DNA of 58,954 nucleotides from Alphaproteobacteria bacterium (GCA_009377375.1 WHUE01000014.1:1-58954), one strand, 5' to 3'. Counted from the first letter of the stretch, positions 35,118 through 43,323 are shown. A program made the numbers and translations. The notes: a model not told the origin generated them from the letters alone.

Positions 35118-35585
35118 TCAGCCGGTGCGGCCGTCGAAATATTCGGCCGTGCCGACCTCGAAGCGCTGGTTCTCCAGGTCGACGCGCTCGTTCTTGACCT
35201 CGCGGTCGAACGCGGCGACCTGCAGCAGCTCCAGGTCCTCCTCGCCCTCGGCGGCGAACCAGTAGGCGTTGTTGCGCGGCATCAGGATGCCCTCGCCGGG
35301 GCCGAACTCCCCCATCACCGCGTCGTTCTCGCCATAGAACTTCACCCGGCCGCGGATCACGAACCACACCGTGTCCATGCCGGTGTGCAGGTGCAGATTG
35401 TTGTCGCCCTCGCCCTTCTTCACCACCTGCACGACGCCGCGGATCAGGTCGGACTGGCACAGCCGCACCATCGCCTTGCCGCCGCCCTGGGTTTCCGGCT
35501 TGAAGTGCCGGAAGGTCTGCGGCGGGCGCACGCGCGGCTTCTTCGCGGCACGGGGGTTCGCTTCCTGGATTTCTGCTTCTGCCAT
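35118..35585 (-). CDS. Small cupin-domain protein
   Basis: A 155-residue single-cupin protein. ATG 35585 has AAGGAGG 5 bp upstream, deciding the start. The cupin metal motif is NNLHLHTGMDTVWFVIRG (two His and downstream Glu candidates), with GPGEGILMPRNNAYWF as the second motif. The N-terminal ~25 residues are basic and Pro-rich. It may be a small non-haem iron dioxygenase or a sugar/aromatic-binding cupin in the same catabolic pathway; substrate unknown. Last gene of the thioesterase-marR-monooxygenase-cupin operon. Confidence 0.75.
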   Translation of the reverse strand: MAEAEIQEANPRAAKKPRVRPPQTFRHFKPETQGGGKAMVRLCQSDLIRGVVQVVKKGEGDNNLHLHTGMDTVWFVIRGRVKFYGENDAVMGEFGPGEGILMPRNNAYWFAAEGEEDLELLQVAAFDREVKNERVDLENQRFEVGTAEYFDGRTG

Positions 35586-35632
35586 GAATGCCTCCTTGGC
35601 TTCAAGTCCGGGTCCGGTGTTTCCGGCCTGTT

Positions 35633-36826
35633 TCACACGACCTTCGCGGCCTCGCGGACCATCGAGATCATCGAGCTGTCGAGCAGGTAGGCGCGGGCCT
35701 TTTCCGGGTCGTCGCCGATCGCGCGCAACTCGTCGCGATGCCGCTGCCGCACCTCGGGGTCGCGCTCCTCGACCAGCCGCTTGTTGCGGATGCTCAGCCG
35801 CTGAACATACTCGATCTGTACAGGACGGCGCTGGCGTTCGTAAAGGCCCAGCGCTTCCATCCCCGCCTCGCCGCGCAGGATCGCGACGACGCGCCCGGCC
35901 AGGTTCACCGCGTCGTGGACAGCCCCGTTCAGCCCCATCCCGCCCAGCGGGTTGTTCACATGGGCGGCGTCGCCCGCCAGCGCGGCGCGCCCCCTCACAT
36001 AGGATGCCGCCACCCGCTGGTGCACGCGGTAGGTGTTGCGGTGGATGACCTCGTATGCGTCGGCGCAGACGGAGACGCGCTGCAGCCGCGCCTCCACCTT
36101 GTCGTCCGCCATATAGCTGTCGGCCAGGGCGTCCGGATCGACGGGAAAGGCCAGCCGCCACATGGTGGGCAGCTTGAACATCACCAGCCATTCGTCCGGG
36201 TCCGCGACATAGGCGGCGCGGGTGAAGCCGTCGGCCTCGAAATCGTGCGGGGTGGACAGCACCAGGAACGCCTCGGGCCAGGTGAAGCCCTCGAACTCGA
36301 TGCCCAGCGCGTTGCGCACCGCGCTGTGATGGCCGTCCGCGCCGATGACGAAGCTGCCGCGCAGCGAACGGTGCCCGTCCGGTGCGTTGACGCCAACCGT
36401 CACCCCGTCCTCGTCCTGGGTCAGCCCGGAGACGGCGGTTCCGAACGCGATGTCGAAGTTCTCATACCTGCGGCAGGCGTCGAGCAGCAGCGGGGTCAGC
36501 TTGTGCTGCTCCAGATGCAGCCGGTACGGATACGGCGTCTCGTCCTTCAGCAGCGCCATGTCGAAATCGACCAGCACCCCCTCGTCGCGGTCGCGGATCT
36601 GCCAGCGCGGCACGATCACGCCCTCATCATGCATACGTTCGGTCACCCCGAACGGGGCCAGCATCTCCAGCGTCGGGGGGTGATAGGAGCCGGCGCGCAG
36701 GTCGACCGGCAGCGTGTCCTCGCGTTCGCAGACAAGCACGGGCACGCCCGCGGCGGCGAGGCACAGCGCGGCGGTCAGCCCTCCGGGGCCTGCGCCCGAA
36801 ACGATGACGGGATTCATATGGGGCAT
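35633..36826 (-). CDS. FAD-dependent aromatic monooxygenase (3-hydroxybenzoate 6-hydroxylase/salicylate hydroxylase type)
   Basis: A 397-residue group A flavin monooxygenase. The FAD dinucleotide motif is VIVSGAGPGGLTAALCLAAA, the DG motif FVIGADGHHSAVRNALG, and the GD motif RAALAGDAAHVNNPLGGMG. Length and domain order match enzymes that para- or ortho-hydroxylate hydroxybenzoates with NAD(P)H and O2. The start is taken at 36826 to avoid overlapping the regulator gene; the frame opens at 36883 and ATG 36817 is also possible. With gentisate dioxygenase nearby, conversion of a monohydroxybenzoate or its derivative to gentisate is the likely reaction. Confidence 0.82.
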   Translation of the reverse strand: MPHMNPVIVSGAGPGGLTAALCLAAAGVPVLVCEREDTLPVDLRAGSYHPPTLEMLAPFGVTERMHDEGVIVPRWQIRDRDEGVLVDFDMALLKDETPYPYRLHLEQHKLTPLLLDACRRYENFDIAFGTAVSGLTQDEDGVTVGVNAPDGHRSLRGSFVIGADGHHSAVRNALGIEFEGFTWPEAFLVLSTPHDFEADGFTRAAYVADPDEWLVMFKLPTMWRLAFPVDPDALADSYMADDKVEARLQRVSVCADAYEVIHRNTYRVHQRVAASYVRGRAALAGDAAHVNNPLGGMGLNGAVHDAVNLAGRVVAILRGEAGMEALGLYERQRRPVQIEYVQRLSIRNKRLVEERDPEVRQRHRDELRAIGDDPEKARAYLLDSSMISMVREAAKVV

Positions 36827-36851
36827 GGTATGCGCGTTCCGATGGGACCGG

Positions 36852-37298
36852 TCAGCTTCTCCCGGCCTGGTCGATCCGGTCAAGCAGTGCCAGCAGGGTG
36901 CGCTTCTCGTCGGGCGAGAGGTGCCGCGCCATGTGGCTCTCGTGCGTCAGCGCGGTGTGCTTCAGCTCCTCCAGCAGCGCGGCGCCGGGCCCGGTCAGCT
37001 TCAGCGCATGGCTGCGCCGGTCGCGGGCGGATACCTCGCGCACCACCAGCCCGCGCTCCTCCAGCCGGTCGATGATCTGCACCAGCGTCGAGCGGTCGAA
37101 GCGCAGCGCGCCGGCGACCGCGCTCTGGCTGATGCCCGGATTGGCCTCGATCAGGATCAGCGCGCCGAACTGCGGCGGCGAAATGTTCTGCTTGCCCACC
37201 GTGCGGGCGAAATCCTGGAACACCGTTGTCTGGGCGCAGCGCAGGTTGAACCCGATCAGCTCGGGCAGCAGCCCCATATCGGTCGGCGCGTCGTTCAC
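36852..37298 (-). CDS. MarR-family transcriptional regulator
   Basis: A 148-residue winged-helix repressor. The DNA-binding core is QSAVAGALRFDRSTLVQIID followed by RLEERGLVVREVSARDRRSH, the typical MarR helix-turn-helix and wing. The start is a GTG overlapping the thioesterase stop (GTGA) with GGAG 8 bp upstream. MarR proteins of aromatic pathways usually release DNA on binding an aromatic acid or its CoA thioester. The dyads at 30786 and 37782 are the obvious candidate targets; autoregulation through 37782 is predicted. Confidence 0.9.
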   Translation of the reverse strand: MNDAPTDMGLLPELIGFNLRCAQTTVFQDFARTVGKQNISPPQFGALILIEANPGISQSAVAGALRFDRSTLVQIIDRLEERGLVVREVSARDRRSHALKLTGPGAALLEELKHTALTHESHMARHLSPDEKRTLLALLDRIDQAGRS

Positions 37299-37774
37299 CT
37301 GTCGTCTCCGCCGTCGAGCCGCGCGCGGAACTCGGCCGGAATCTCGCCCGCCGCGCTGCGCTCCGGATCGTCCGGATGGGGCACGCCCCAGACCCGGATT
37401 TCATGGCCTTCGGCCGCCAGCACGTCGCCGTTCCACAGCGCGTGGCTGACCTTGAAGGTCCTGCGCTTCCATTCGGAGATATGGCTTTCGACCGCGATCT
37501 CGTCGCCCCAGCCGCAGCCCGCCCTGTAAGCGGCATGCGCATCCACGATGAACAGCCCGCGCAGCCCGTACGCGGCGAGCAGTTCCGGCACGGGCGCGCC
37601 CGCCTGCTCGAACAGGTTGTGGGTCGATGAATCGAACATCTTGAAATAGTTGGGGTAATACATGTGCCGGTTGGAATCGCAGTCCGCCCACAGCACGCGG
37701 TAACTGAACCTGGCCCTGAACGGCACGCGCGACGTCCCCGTTGTCGATCCCTGTTGCCCCGTCCCCGCGATCAT
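37295..37774 (-). CDS. Acyl-CoA thioesterase (4-hydroxybenzoyl-CoA thioesterase-like hot-dog fold)
   Basis: A 159-residue hot-dog protein. The family signature is VLWADCDSNRHMYYPNYFKM, where the Asp and following His/Tyr mark the thioesterase active-site helix; a long helix (FDSSTHNLFEQAG) and beta-sheet segments follow. The ATG at 37774 is chosen; an in-frame TTG at 37798 would put the start inside the operator. A TTGGCT-N17-TAAACA promoter on the minus strand would start transcription only a few bases upstream, so the mRNA may be nearly leaderless. It may hydrolyse an aromatic-CoA such as gentisyl-CoA to free the dioxygenase substrate. First gene of its operon. Confidence 0.8.
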   Translation of the reverse strand: MIAGTGQQGSTTGTSRVPFRARFSYRVLWADCDSNRHMYYPNYFKMFDSSTHNLFEQAGAPVPELLAAYGLRGLFIVDAHAAYRAGCGWGDEIAVESHISEWKRRTFKVSHALWNGDVLAAEGHEIRVWGVPHPDDPERSAAGEIPAEFRARLDGGDDR

Positions 37775-37781
37775 GGGGCAT

Positions 37782-37805
37782 AAACTGTTTACGGGCAAAC
37801 GGTTT
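37782..37805 (-). promoter_or_regulatory. Candidate MarR-type operator at the thioesterase-marR promoter
   Basis: The dyad GTTT-N6-AAAC (37787-37800) is preceded on the plus strand by AAACT, as at 30786. It overlaps a possible -10 (TAAACA, minus strand, 37786-37791) directly before the thioesterase start. Position over the promoter fits repression. Regulator assignment is inferred from proximity. Confidence 0.55.
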
Positions 37806-37842
37806 CCCAGCCAACGGACGGCGGGGGCTTCGTGTCGTGACG

Positions 37843-37880
37843 GGAAATGAAAGGGCCGCCCGCGCGTCGGCGGGCGGCCC
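37843..37880 (-). terminator. Intrinsic terminator downstream of the FAH-family hydrolase
   Basis: A perfect 11-bp GC-rich stem (37853-37863 with 37870-37880) with a 6-base loop is followed on the minus strand by TTTCATTT. It lies 23 bp after the hydrolase stop. It also separates that gene from the thioesterase promoter. Confidence 0.8.
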
Positions 37881-37903
37881 CGGTCGTCCGTTCTGCGCCC
37901 GGT

Positions 37904-38587
37904 TCAGCCGATGGCGATATTCAGCTCGCAGACGCCGTTGACATGGACCTGGATCCTGTCGCCCTTGATCACGGCGCCGACGCCGGCGGGGGTGCCGGTG
38001 TAGATCAGGTCGCCGGGCATCAGCTCCACCAGCCCGGACAGGTAGGCGATGCTCTCCGGCACCGACCAGATCAGCTCGGTCAGGTCGCCGCTCTGCTTCG
38101 TCTCGCCGTTGACCTTCAGCCAGATCGCGCCCTTTGCCGGATGCCCGACCGAGGCGACCGGATGGATCGCGCTGCACGGAGCGGACTGGTCGAAGGCCTT
38201 GCCCATGTCCCACGGGCGGCGCATCTGCTTGGCCTCGTCCTGCAGGTCGCGCCGCGTCAGGTCGATGCCGACGCCGTAGCCGAAGATATGGTCGTTCGCG
38301 TTCTCGACTGGGATGTTCTTGCCCGGCTTGCCGATGGCGGCGACCAGTTCGGCCTCGTAATGCAGGTTGCCGGTGGCGGCGGGGTAGGGGATCGTCTCGC
38401 CGTCCTGCACGATGGCGTCCGCCGGCTTCAGGAAGAAGAACGGCGGCTCGCGCTCATCGGCGCCCATCTCGCGCGCATGCGCGGCGTAGTTGCGGCCGAT
38501 GCAGTAGATCCGGCGGACCGGGTAGCGGTCCGCGCTGCTGGCGACGGGAAGGCTCGGAATGTCCCAGGCGGGGATGGCAAAGCTCAT
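37904..38587 (-). CDS. Fumarylacetoacetate hydrolase-family protein (fumarylpyruvate hydrolase-like)
   Basis: A 227-residue FAH-fold hydrolase. Seen motifs are YCIGRNYAAHAREMG, the metal-binding LHYEAELVAAIG, FGYGVGIDLTRRDLQ and LMPGDLIYTGTPAGVGAV. The short length matches fumarylpyruvate hydrolases (NagK type), the last step of the gentisate route giving fumarate and pyruvate. No separate maleylpyruvate isomerase is adjacent; the GST at 54419 is a distant candidate. GAAAGGGG precedes the ATG. An inverted repeat TTTCT-N5-AGAAA (38597-38611) overlaps the upstream region and may be an operator. Confidence 0.85.
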   Translation of the reverse strand: MSFAIPAWDIPSLPVASSADRYPVRRIYCIGRNYAAHAREMGADEREPPFFFLKPADAIVQDGETIPYPAATGNLHYEAELVAAIGKPGKNIPVENANDHIFGYGVGIDLTRRDLQDEAKQMRRPWDMGKAFDQSAPCSAIHPVASVGHPAKGAIWLKVNGETKQSGDLTELIWSVPESIAYLSGLVELMPGDLIYTGTPAGVGAVIKGDRIQVHVNGVCELNIAIG

Positions 38588-38849
38588 TTCTGCCCCTTTC
38601 TCGTACAGAAACCGTTGTATCGGATGTTGTCCGGCGCGACCGTCGTGTCAATCGCCGCCGCCGCCGTTCGTTGCGGCCGGACTGTGGCCCAGCGGGCGCG
38701 GAATCGCAAGTATAAGGCGCTTCCGCCGCCGTCCTCGCCATCTTGGCGCTTGCTCCGGGGCCCGACTCCGCTAGGATTGGGCAGGTTTTGGAGGGATTCC
38801 AAATTCGGTGACTCGCAGCCGCCGCGGAGAGCGGAAGAGGAGGAAATCA

Positions 38850-39908
38850 ATGAAATTCGCAGCAACAGGGGCGCTGGCCGCCGCCGTCGCGGGGCTCGGC
38901 CTTATGGCCGCTTCCGACGCGTCCGCGCAGGAGGTCACGCTCAAGGTCCATCATTTCGTCGGCCCGAAATCGGTCCAGCAGACCGTCGTCATACAGCCCT
39001 GGGCGGATGCCGTGATGCGCGACTCCAAGGGCCGCATCAAGGTCGAGATCTACCCGGCGATGCAGCTCGGCGGCAAGCCGCCGGAGCTTTACGACCAGGT
39101 GAAGGACGGCGTCGTCGACGTGGTCTGGACCCTGCCGGGCTATTCGGGCAACCGGTTCCTGCTGAGCCAGGTGTTCGAGATGCCGTTCATGATCACCACC
39201 GCCGAGGCGACCACGCTGGCATTCCAGGAGTTCGGCGAAAAGCATCTCGCCGGCACCGACTTCAAGGACGTGAAGGTGCTCACCTACCACACGGCGGCGC
39301 GGTTCAAGATCCACATGATCGACGCCCCCATCGTCAGGGCGGACGACTTCAAGGGCCGCAAGGTCCGCGCCACCAGCCGCGCCATGGGCTCGCTGCTCAG
39401 TGCGCTGGGGGCGACTCCGGTCTTCATGCCCGTCCCGGCGGTGCCCGAGGCGCTGTCGAAGGGCGTGGTGGCGGGCGCGGTGCTGCCGTGGGAGATCGTG
39501 ACGCCGCTCAGGGTCTACGAGCTGGTCAACTACCACTCTCTGATCGAGACAGAGAGGGGCTTCGCCGGCGCGGCGTTTCTCTACGCCATGAACAAGAAGA
39601 AGTACGAGAGTCTGCCGGACGACCTCAAGGCGGTGATCGACAAAAACTCCGGCATGACCCTCGCCAAACGGCTGGGGCCTGAATACGACAAGGTCGAGGT
39701 GGTCGGCCGCGGCCTGGCCGAGAAGCGCGGCAACAAGTTCAATGTCATCGATCCGGCCGAGGTTGCGAAGATGGAGAAGCTGGCCCAGCCGGCGATCGAC
39801 AAGTGGGTCAGCGACGTGACCAGGAAGGGCTATGACGGCAAGGGAATGCTGGCGGAGGCCCGGGCGCTGATCGACAAGTACACCAGGCAGACGGCGACAA
39901 AGAAGTGA
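38850..39908 (+). CDS. TRAP transporter substrate-binding protein (DctP family), second copy
   Basis: A 352-residue periplasmic receptor. ATG 38850 follows AGAGGAGGAAA and gives a signal peptide (AATGALAAAVAGLGLMAAS, cleavage after ASAQ or nearby). DctP blocks are VHHFVGPKSVQQTVVIQPWA, VEIYPAMQLGGKPPELYDQ, the arginine region FKGRKVRATSRAMG and PVPAVPEALSKGVVAGAVLP. It shares motif layout with the receptor at 30955, so the two cassettes are paralogues. The 262-bp upstream gap contains no other gene. Ligand unknown, probably a carboxylate. Confidence 0.9.
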   Translation: MKFAATGALAAAVAGLGLMAASDASAQEVTLKVHHFVGPKSVQQTVVIQPWADAVMRDSKGRIKVEIYPAMQLGGKPPELYDQVKDGVVDVVWTLPGYSGNRFLLSQVFEMPFMITTAEATTLAFQEFGEKHLAGTDFKDVKVLTYHTAARFKIHMIDAPIVRADDFKGRKVRATSRAMGSLLSALGATPVFMPVPAVPEALSKGVVAGAVLPWEIVTPLRVYELVNYHSLIETERGFAGAAFLYAMNKKKYESLPDDLKAVIDKNSGMTLAKRLGPEYDKVEVVGRGLAEKRGNKFNVIDPAEVAKMEKLAQPAIDKWVSDVTRKGYDGKGMLAEARALIDKYTRQTATKK

Positions 39909-39957
39909 CAGCCGGTTTCCGGCGCCCCTCGCGGGCGCCGGACGCGGCGCACGCGTC

Positions 39958-40512
39958 ATGACCGAAACTCTCATCGACGCCACCCGGTCCGATCCGGCCG
40001 GCCGGGCCCTGCTGGTCCTGAGCCGGTTCGTCGCGATTGCCGGCGGGGTGCTGATCTGCGCCGCGGGGGCGCTGACCGTGGTCAGCGTCATCGGGCGGTA
40101 TTTCTTCTCGGCCCCGGTCCAGGGCGATTTCGAACTGGTCGAAACCGCGGTGGCGCTCGGCGTCTACGCCTTTCTCCCCTACTGCCAGATGGTGAAGGGC
40201 AACGTCATCGTCGACTTCTTCACCGCCGGGGTCCGGCCGGCGCTGCGCTGCGCGATGGACGCGCTCGGCGCGCTGCTGTTCACGGGGATCGCCGCGCTGC
40301 TCGCCTGGCGCACCTTCGAGGGCGGACTCGGCTTTTTCGAGACGGACGAGCAGACGGTGGTGCTGGAGATTCCGCGCTACTATTCCTTCTATGCCATCGT
40401 GCCGTGCCTCGCGCTGCTGGTGCTGGTCTGCGCCTACAGCGTCTGGCGCAGCATACGCCAGGCGCGCGGCGCCCTGCCGGATGACGGGCCGCACAGGGGG
40501 CTTTCGGGATGA
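39958..40512 (+). CDS. TRAP transporter small permease (DctQ family), second copy
   Basis: A 184-residue four-helix membrane protein. The conserved VSVIGRYFFSAPVQGDFELV and ALGVYAFLPYCQMVKGNVIV blocks mark DctQ, the latter with the usual N-V-x-V-D end. Helices lie at about residues 20-45, 58-78, 100-122 and 140-162. It follows the receptor gene after 49 bp and overlaps the large permease by 4 bp (ATGA). Confidence 0.88.
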   Translation: MTETLIDATRSDPAGRALLVLSRFVAIAGGVLICAAGALTVVSVIGRYFFSAPVQGDFELVETAVALGVYAFLPYCQMVKGNVIVDFFTAGVRPALRCAMDALGALLFTGIAALLAWRTFEGGLGFFETDEQTVVLEIPRYYSFYAIVPCLALLVLVCAYSVWRSIRQARGALPDDGPHRGLSG

Positions 40513-41828
40513 GCGGCATCGAGATCGTTCTGGGGATGTTCGCGGCGCTGCTGCTGCTGCTGCTGATCCGCGTGCCCATCGCGGTCGCCATGCTGCTGGT
40601 CGGCATGACGACCTATACCATCCTGTCGGGGTGGGACCCGCTGCTCAACTGGCTCAAGACGTCGGGCTACTACCTGTTTTCCACCCATTCGCTGTCGGTG
40701 GTGCCGCTGTTCCTGCTGATGGGCCAGTTCGCCAGCAAGGCGGGCATGTCCAAGGCGCTGTTCGACGCCGCCAATGTCTGGCTCGGCCACCGGCGGGGCG
40801 GTATCGCGATGGCGGCGATCGGCGGCTGCGCCGGGTTCGGCGCGATCTGCGGCTCGTCGCTCGCCACCGCGGCGACGATGGGCCAGGTGGCGCTGCCGGA
40901 GCTGCGCCGCCACAACTATTCCGGCTCGCTCGCCACCGGGGCGCTGGCGGCCGGCGGCACGCTCGGCATCCTGATCCCGCCCAGCGTCATCCTGGTGATC
41001 TACGCCATCCTGGTGGAGGCGAACATCGCCACCATGTTCCTGGCCGCCTTCATCCCCGGCATCCTCGCCGCCATCGGCTACATCATCGCCATCGCCGTCT
41101 ACGTGCGCATCAATCCCGAGGCGGGGCCGGCGGGCGAGAAGGCCAGCGCGGCGCAGCGGCTGCGCAGCCTGCGCGACATCTGGGCGGTCGGGCTGATCTT
41201 CCTGATCGTGATCGGCGGCATCTACACCGGGGTATTCACGCCGACCGAGGGCGCCTCGTTCGGCGCCATCGGCACCGGCATCCTCGCCTTCACCTACGGG
41301 CGCATGCGCCTCGACGGGCTGGTGGAATGCGTCCTCGGCGCGGCCGAGGCCACCGCGATGATCTTCCTGATCCTGCTGGGGGCGGAGCTGTTCAACTCCG
41401 TCATCGCGCTCAGCCGCATGCCGTTCCAGGCCGCCGACCTGATCGCCGCCAGCAAGCTGTCGCCCTACATCATCCTGATCGCGATGATCGCGTTCTACGT
41501 GGCCCTCGGCTGCGTGATGGAATCGCTGTCGATCATCCTGATCACCGTGCCGGTCTTCTATCCCATCGTCGAGGGGCTGGATTTCGGCCTCAGCCCGGCG
41601 GAGGTCAAGATCTGGTTCGGCATCCTCGCGCTGATCGTCGTGGAGGTCGGGCTGATCACGCCGCCGGTGGGGATGAACGTGTTCATCATCAACTCGATGG
41701 CGCGCGACATCCCCATGCTGGAAACGTTCAAGGGGGTGACGCCGTTCCTGATATCGGACATTGTGCGAGTCGGGCTGCTGATCGCCTTTCCGGCGCTGAC
41801 GCTGTGCCTGGTCCGCCTGACGAACTGA
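40509..41828 (+). CDS. TRAP transporter large permease (DctM family), second copy
   Basis: A 439-residue polytopic transporter. DctM hallmarks are RVPIAVAMLLVGMTTYTIL, SVVPLFLLMGQFASKAGMSK, GFGAICGSSLATAATMGQVA, AAGGTLGILIPPSVILVIYA and VEVGLITPPVGMNVFIINSM. It completes the second TRAP set. The next gene (DOPA-dioxygenase-like) starts 27 bp later and is probably co-transcribed, which hints that the transported compound is a catecholic or other aromatic acid. Confidence 0.92.
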   Translation: MSGIEIVLGMFAALLLLLLIRVPIAVAMLLVGMTTYTILSGWDPLLNWLKTSGYYLFSTHSLSVVPLFLLMGQFASKAGMSKALFDAANVWLGHRRGGIAMAAIGGCAGFGAICGSSLATAATMGQVALPELRRHNYSGSLATGALAAGGTLGILIPPSVILVIYAILVEANIATMFLAAFIPGILAAIGYIIAIAVYVRINPEAGPAGEKASAAQRLRSLRDIWAVGLIFLIVIGGIYTGVFTPTEGASFGAIGTGILAFTYGRMRLDGLVECVLGAAEATAMIFLILLGAELFNSVIALSRMPFQAADLIAASKLSPYIILIAMIAFYVALGCVMESLSIILITVPVFYPIVEGLDFGLSPAEVKIWFGILALIVVEVGLITPPVGMNVFIINSMARDIPMLETFKGVTPFLISDIVRVGLLIAFPALTLCLVRLTN

Positions 41829-41855
41829 GCCAGACGAGTTGAGAGGGAGCCGCCG

Positions 41856-42242
41856 ATGAGCTTTCCGAACCGCAACCCCGACGACGTCACCGGCTGGCAC
41901 GCCCATATCTACTACGACCCGGCGACGACGAAGGACGACGCGTCGAGGCTGCGCGCCAATATCGAGGCGCTGTTCGGCGGCCGCGTCGTGGTCGGGCGCT
42001 GGCATGACGAGCATGTCGGCCCGCATCTGGCCTCGATGTACCAGGTGGCGTTCCAGGCGCCGCTCTTCGCCGAGTTCGTGCAGTGGATGGCCGTCAACCG
42101 CGAGGGGCTGGACGTGCTGGTCCACCCGCTGACCGACAACGCCTACAACGACCACATGATCTTCGGCTTCTGGATGGGCGGTAAGCAGCCGCTGGACGAA
42201 GCCCGGCTCAAGCGCATCGCGGTGCACGCCGGGCGCGGCTGA
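41856..42242 (+). CDS. DOPA 4,5-dioxygenase-family protein
   Basis: A 128-residue protein of the small DOPA-dioxygenase family, non-haem iron enzymes that extradiol-cleave catechols. Conserved parts are WHAHIYYDP near the N-terminus (His pair), VGRWHDEHVGPH, and LVHPLTDNAYNDHM with further histidines. Length is usual for the family (about 110-130). GAGAGGGAG precedes the ATG. Immediately after the TRAP permease, so substrate uptake and ring cleavage may be linked; the exact catechol is unknown. Confidence 0.85.
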   Translation: MSFPNRNPDDVTGWHAHIYYDPATTKDDASRLRANIEALFGGRVVVGRWHDEHVGPHLASMYQVAFQAPLFAEFVQWMAVNREGLDVLVHPLTDNAYNDHMIFGFWMGGKQPLDEARLKRIAVHAGRG

Positions 42243-42336
42243 AGCCCGTCCGCCGGACGGGCCGCGCGCCGCCCCTTGCCCCGTTCCCGCTTTTCCGCTT
42301 GATTGGCCGCATACGGGCCAGTCGGAGGAGAAGCGC

Positions 42337-43110
42337 ATGTCACTCGTCGTCAGCGAACCCATGGAAGACGGGGTCTGGCGCATCGCCATAAACCGGCCCG
42401 ACGTGCGCAACGCCATCAGCCCGGACACGCGGCTGGAGCTGATCGCCGCCTATACCCGGGCGCTGGACGATCCCGCCGTCTCCGCCGTCGTCATGGGCTC
42501 GACCGAAGGCCATTTCAGCTCCGGCGGCGACATCCGCACGATGGGAAAGGGCGGCGCGCGCGACGCGCGGGCGCGGATGAAGCTGCATCACCGCTTCGTC
42601 CGCATGATCGCCGAGGCGCAGAAGCCGCTGGTCGCCGCCATCGAGGGCTATGCGATGGGGGCCGGAGCCGGGCTCGCCCTGTTCGCCGACACCATTGTGC
42701 TGGCGGAGGGCGGGGCCATCGGCTTTCCGTTCTTCAAGGTCGGGCTGACGCCGGATTTCGCCATTCCCTACACGCTGACCCGCCGGCTCGGCTGGGCGAA
42801 GGCGCGCCAGCTCCTCATCTACGCCCGCACCGTGCGCGGGGCGGAGGCGGTGGAGACGGGGCTCGCCGACGTGCTCGCCCCGGACGGCCAGGCGGAGGCG
42901 AAGGCGCTGGAACTCGCGAAGGAGCTCGCCGCCATGCCGCCGATGGCGTTCTCGCTGACCAAGATGCACCTGCTGAACGAGCCGCGCTCGCTGCAGGACG
43001 CGCTGGAGGCCGAGGCCACGGCCCAGCCGCTCTGCGCCACCGGGCCGGAGCACGCCGAGGGCCGCGCCGCGTTCAAGGAGCAGCGCAAGCCGGATTTCCG
43101 CAATGTGTGA
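42337..43110 (+). CDS. Enoyl-CoA hydratase/isomerase family protein
   Basis: A 257-residue crotonase-fold protein. The oxyanion-hole segments are HFSSGGDIRTMGKGG and EGYAMGAGAGLALFADTIVL. The catalytic glutamate position near residue 130 reads FFKVGLTPDFAIPYTLTRRL, so the exact reaction (hydration, isomerisation or ring-related lyase) is not assured. GGAGGAGAAG precedes the ATG. With the 3-hydroxyacyl-CoA dehydrogenase at 44358 it could carry out beta-oxidation-like steps on a CoA thioester from aromatic or fatty-acid degradation. Confidence 0.85.
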   Translation: MSLVVSEPMEDGVWRIAINRPDVRNAISPDTRLELIAAYTRALDDPAVSAVVMGSTEGHFSSGGDIRTMGKGGARDARARMKLHHRFVRMIAEAQKPLVAAIEGYAMGAGAGLALFADTIVLAEGGAIGFPFFKVGLTPDFAIPYTLTRRLGWAKARQLLIYARTVRGAEAVETGLADVLAPDGQAEAKALELAKELAAMPPMAFSLTKMHLLNEPRSLQDALEAEATAQPLCATGPEHAEGRAAFKEQRKPDFRNV

Positions 43111-43158
43111 GGGGGCAGGGCAGTTGCGGCTGCGCGTAGAGGCAGAATGGACAGGACT

Positions 43159-43293
43159 CCCTCTCCGCCCTCGGGGGCGGAGAGGGTTGGGGAGAGGTGG
43201 GGGCTCTCTCGGGCGGCACCATGCCCGGCGGCAGGCTGCCCCACCTCACCCGGCGCTCACGCGCCACCCTCTCCGCCCCGCCGGCGGAGAGGG
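43159..43293. repeat. BIME-like intergenic palindromic repeat
   Basis: Two related hairpins share the arm CCCTCTCCGCC: 43159-43186 (12-bp perfect stem, TCGG loop) and 43267-43293 (11-bp perfect stem). Between them GAGGTGGGG (43194-43202) pairs with CCCCACCTC (43239-43247). The nested layout resembles extragenic palindromic repeat mosaics found between operon genes. It fills most of the 213-bp gap before the next gene. Confidence 0.75.
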
Positions 43294-43323
43294 GTAGTTG
43301 GGCAACCCCGCCCCGACAGCCTC

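Noticed and set aside
43159..43293. CRISPR-like array
   Set aside because: Only two related hairpins, no regular spacers; fits an extragenic palindromic mosaic. No CRISPR array was seen anywhere in the window.
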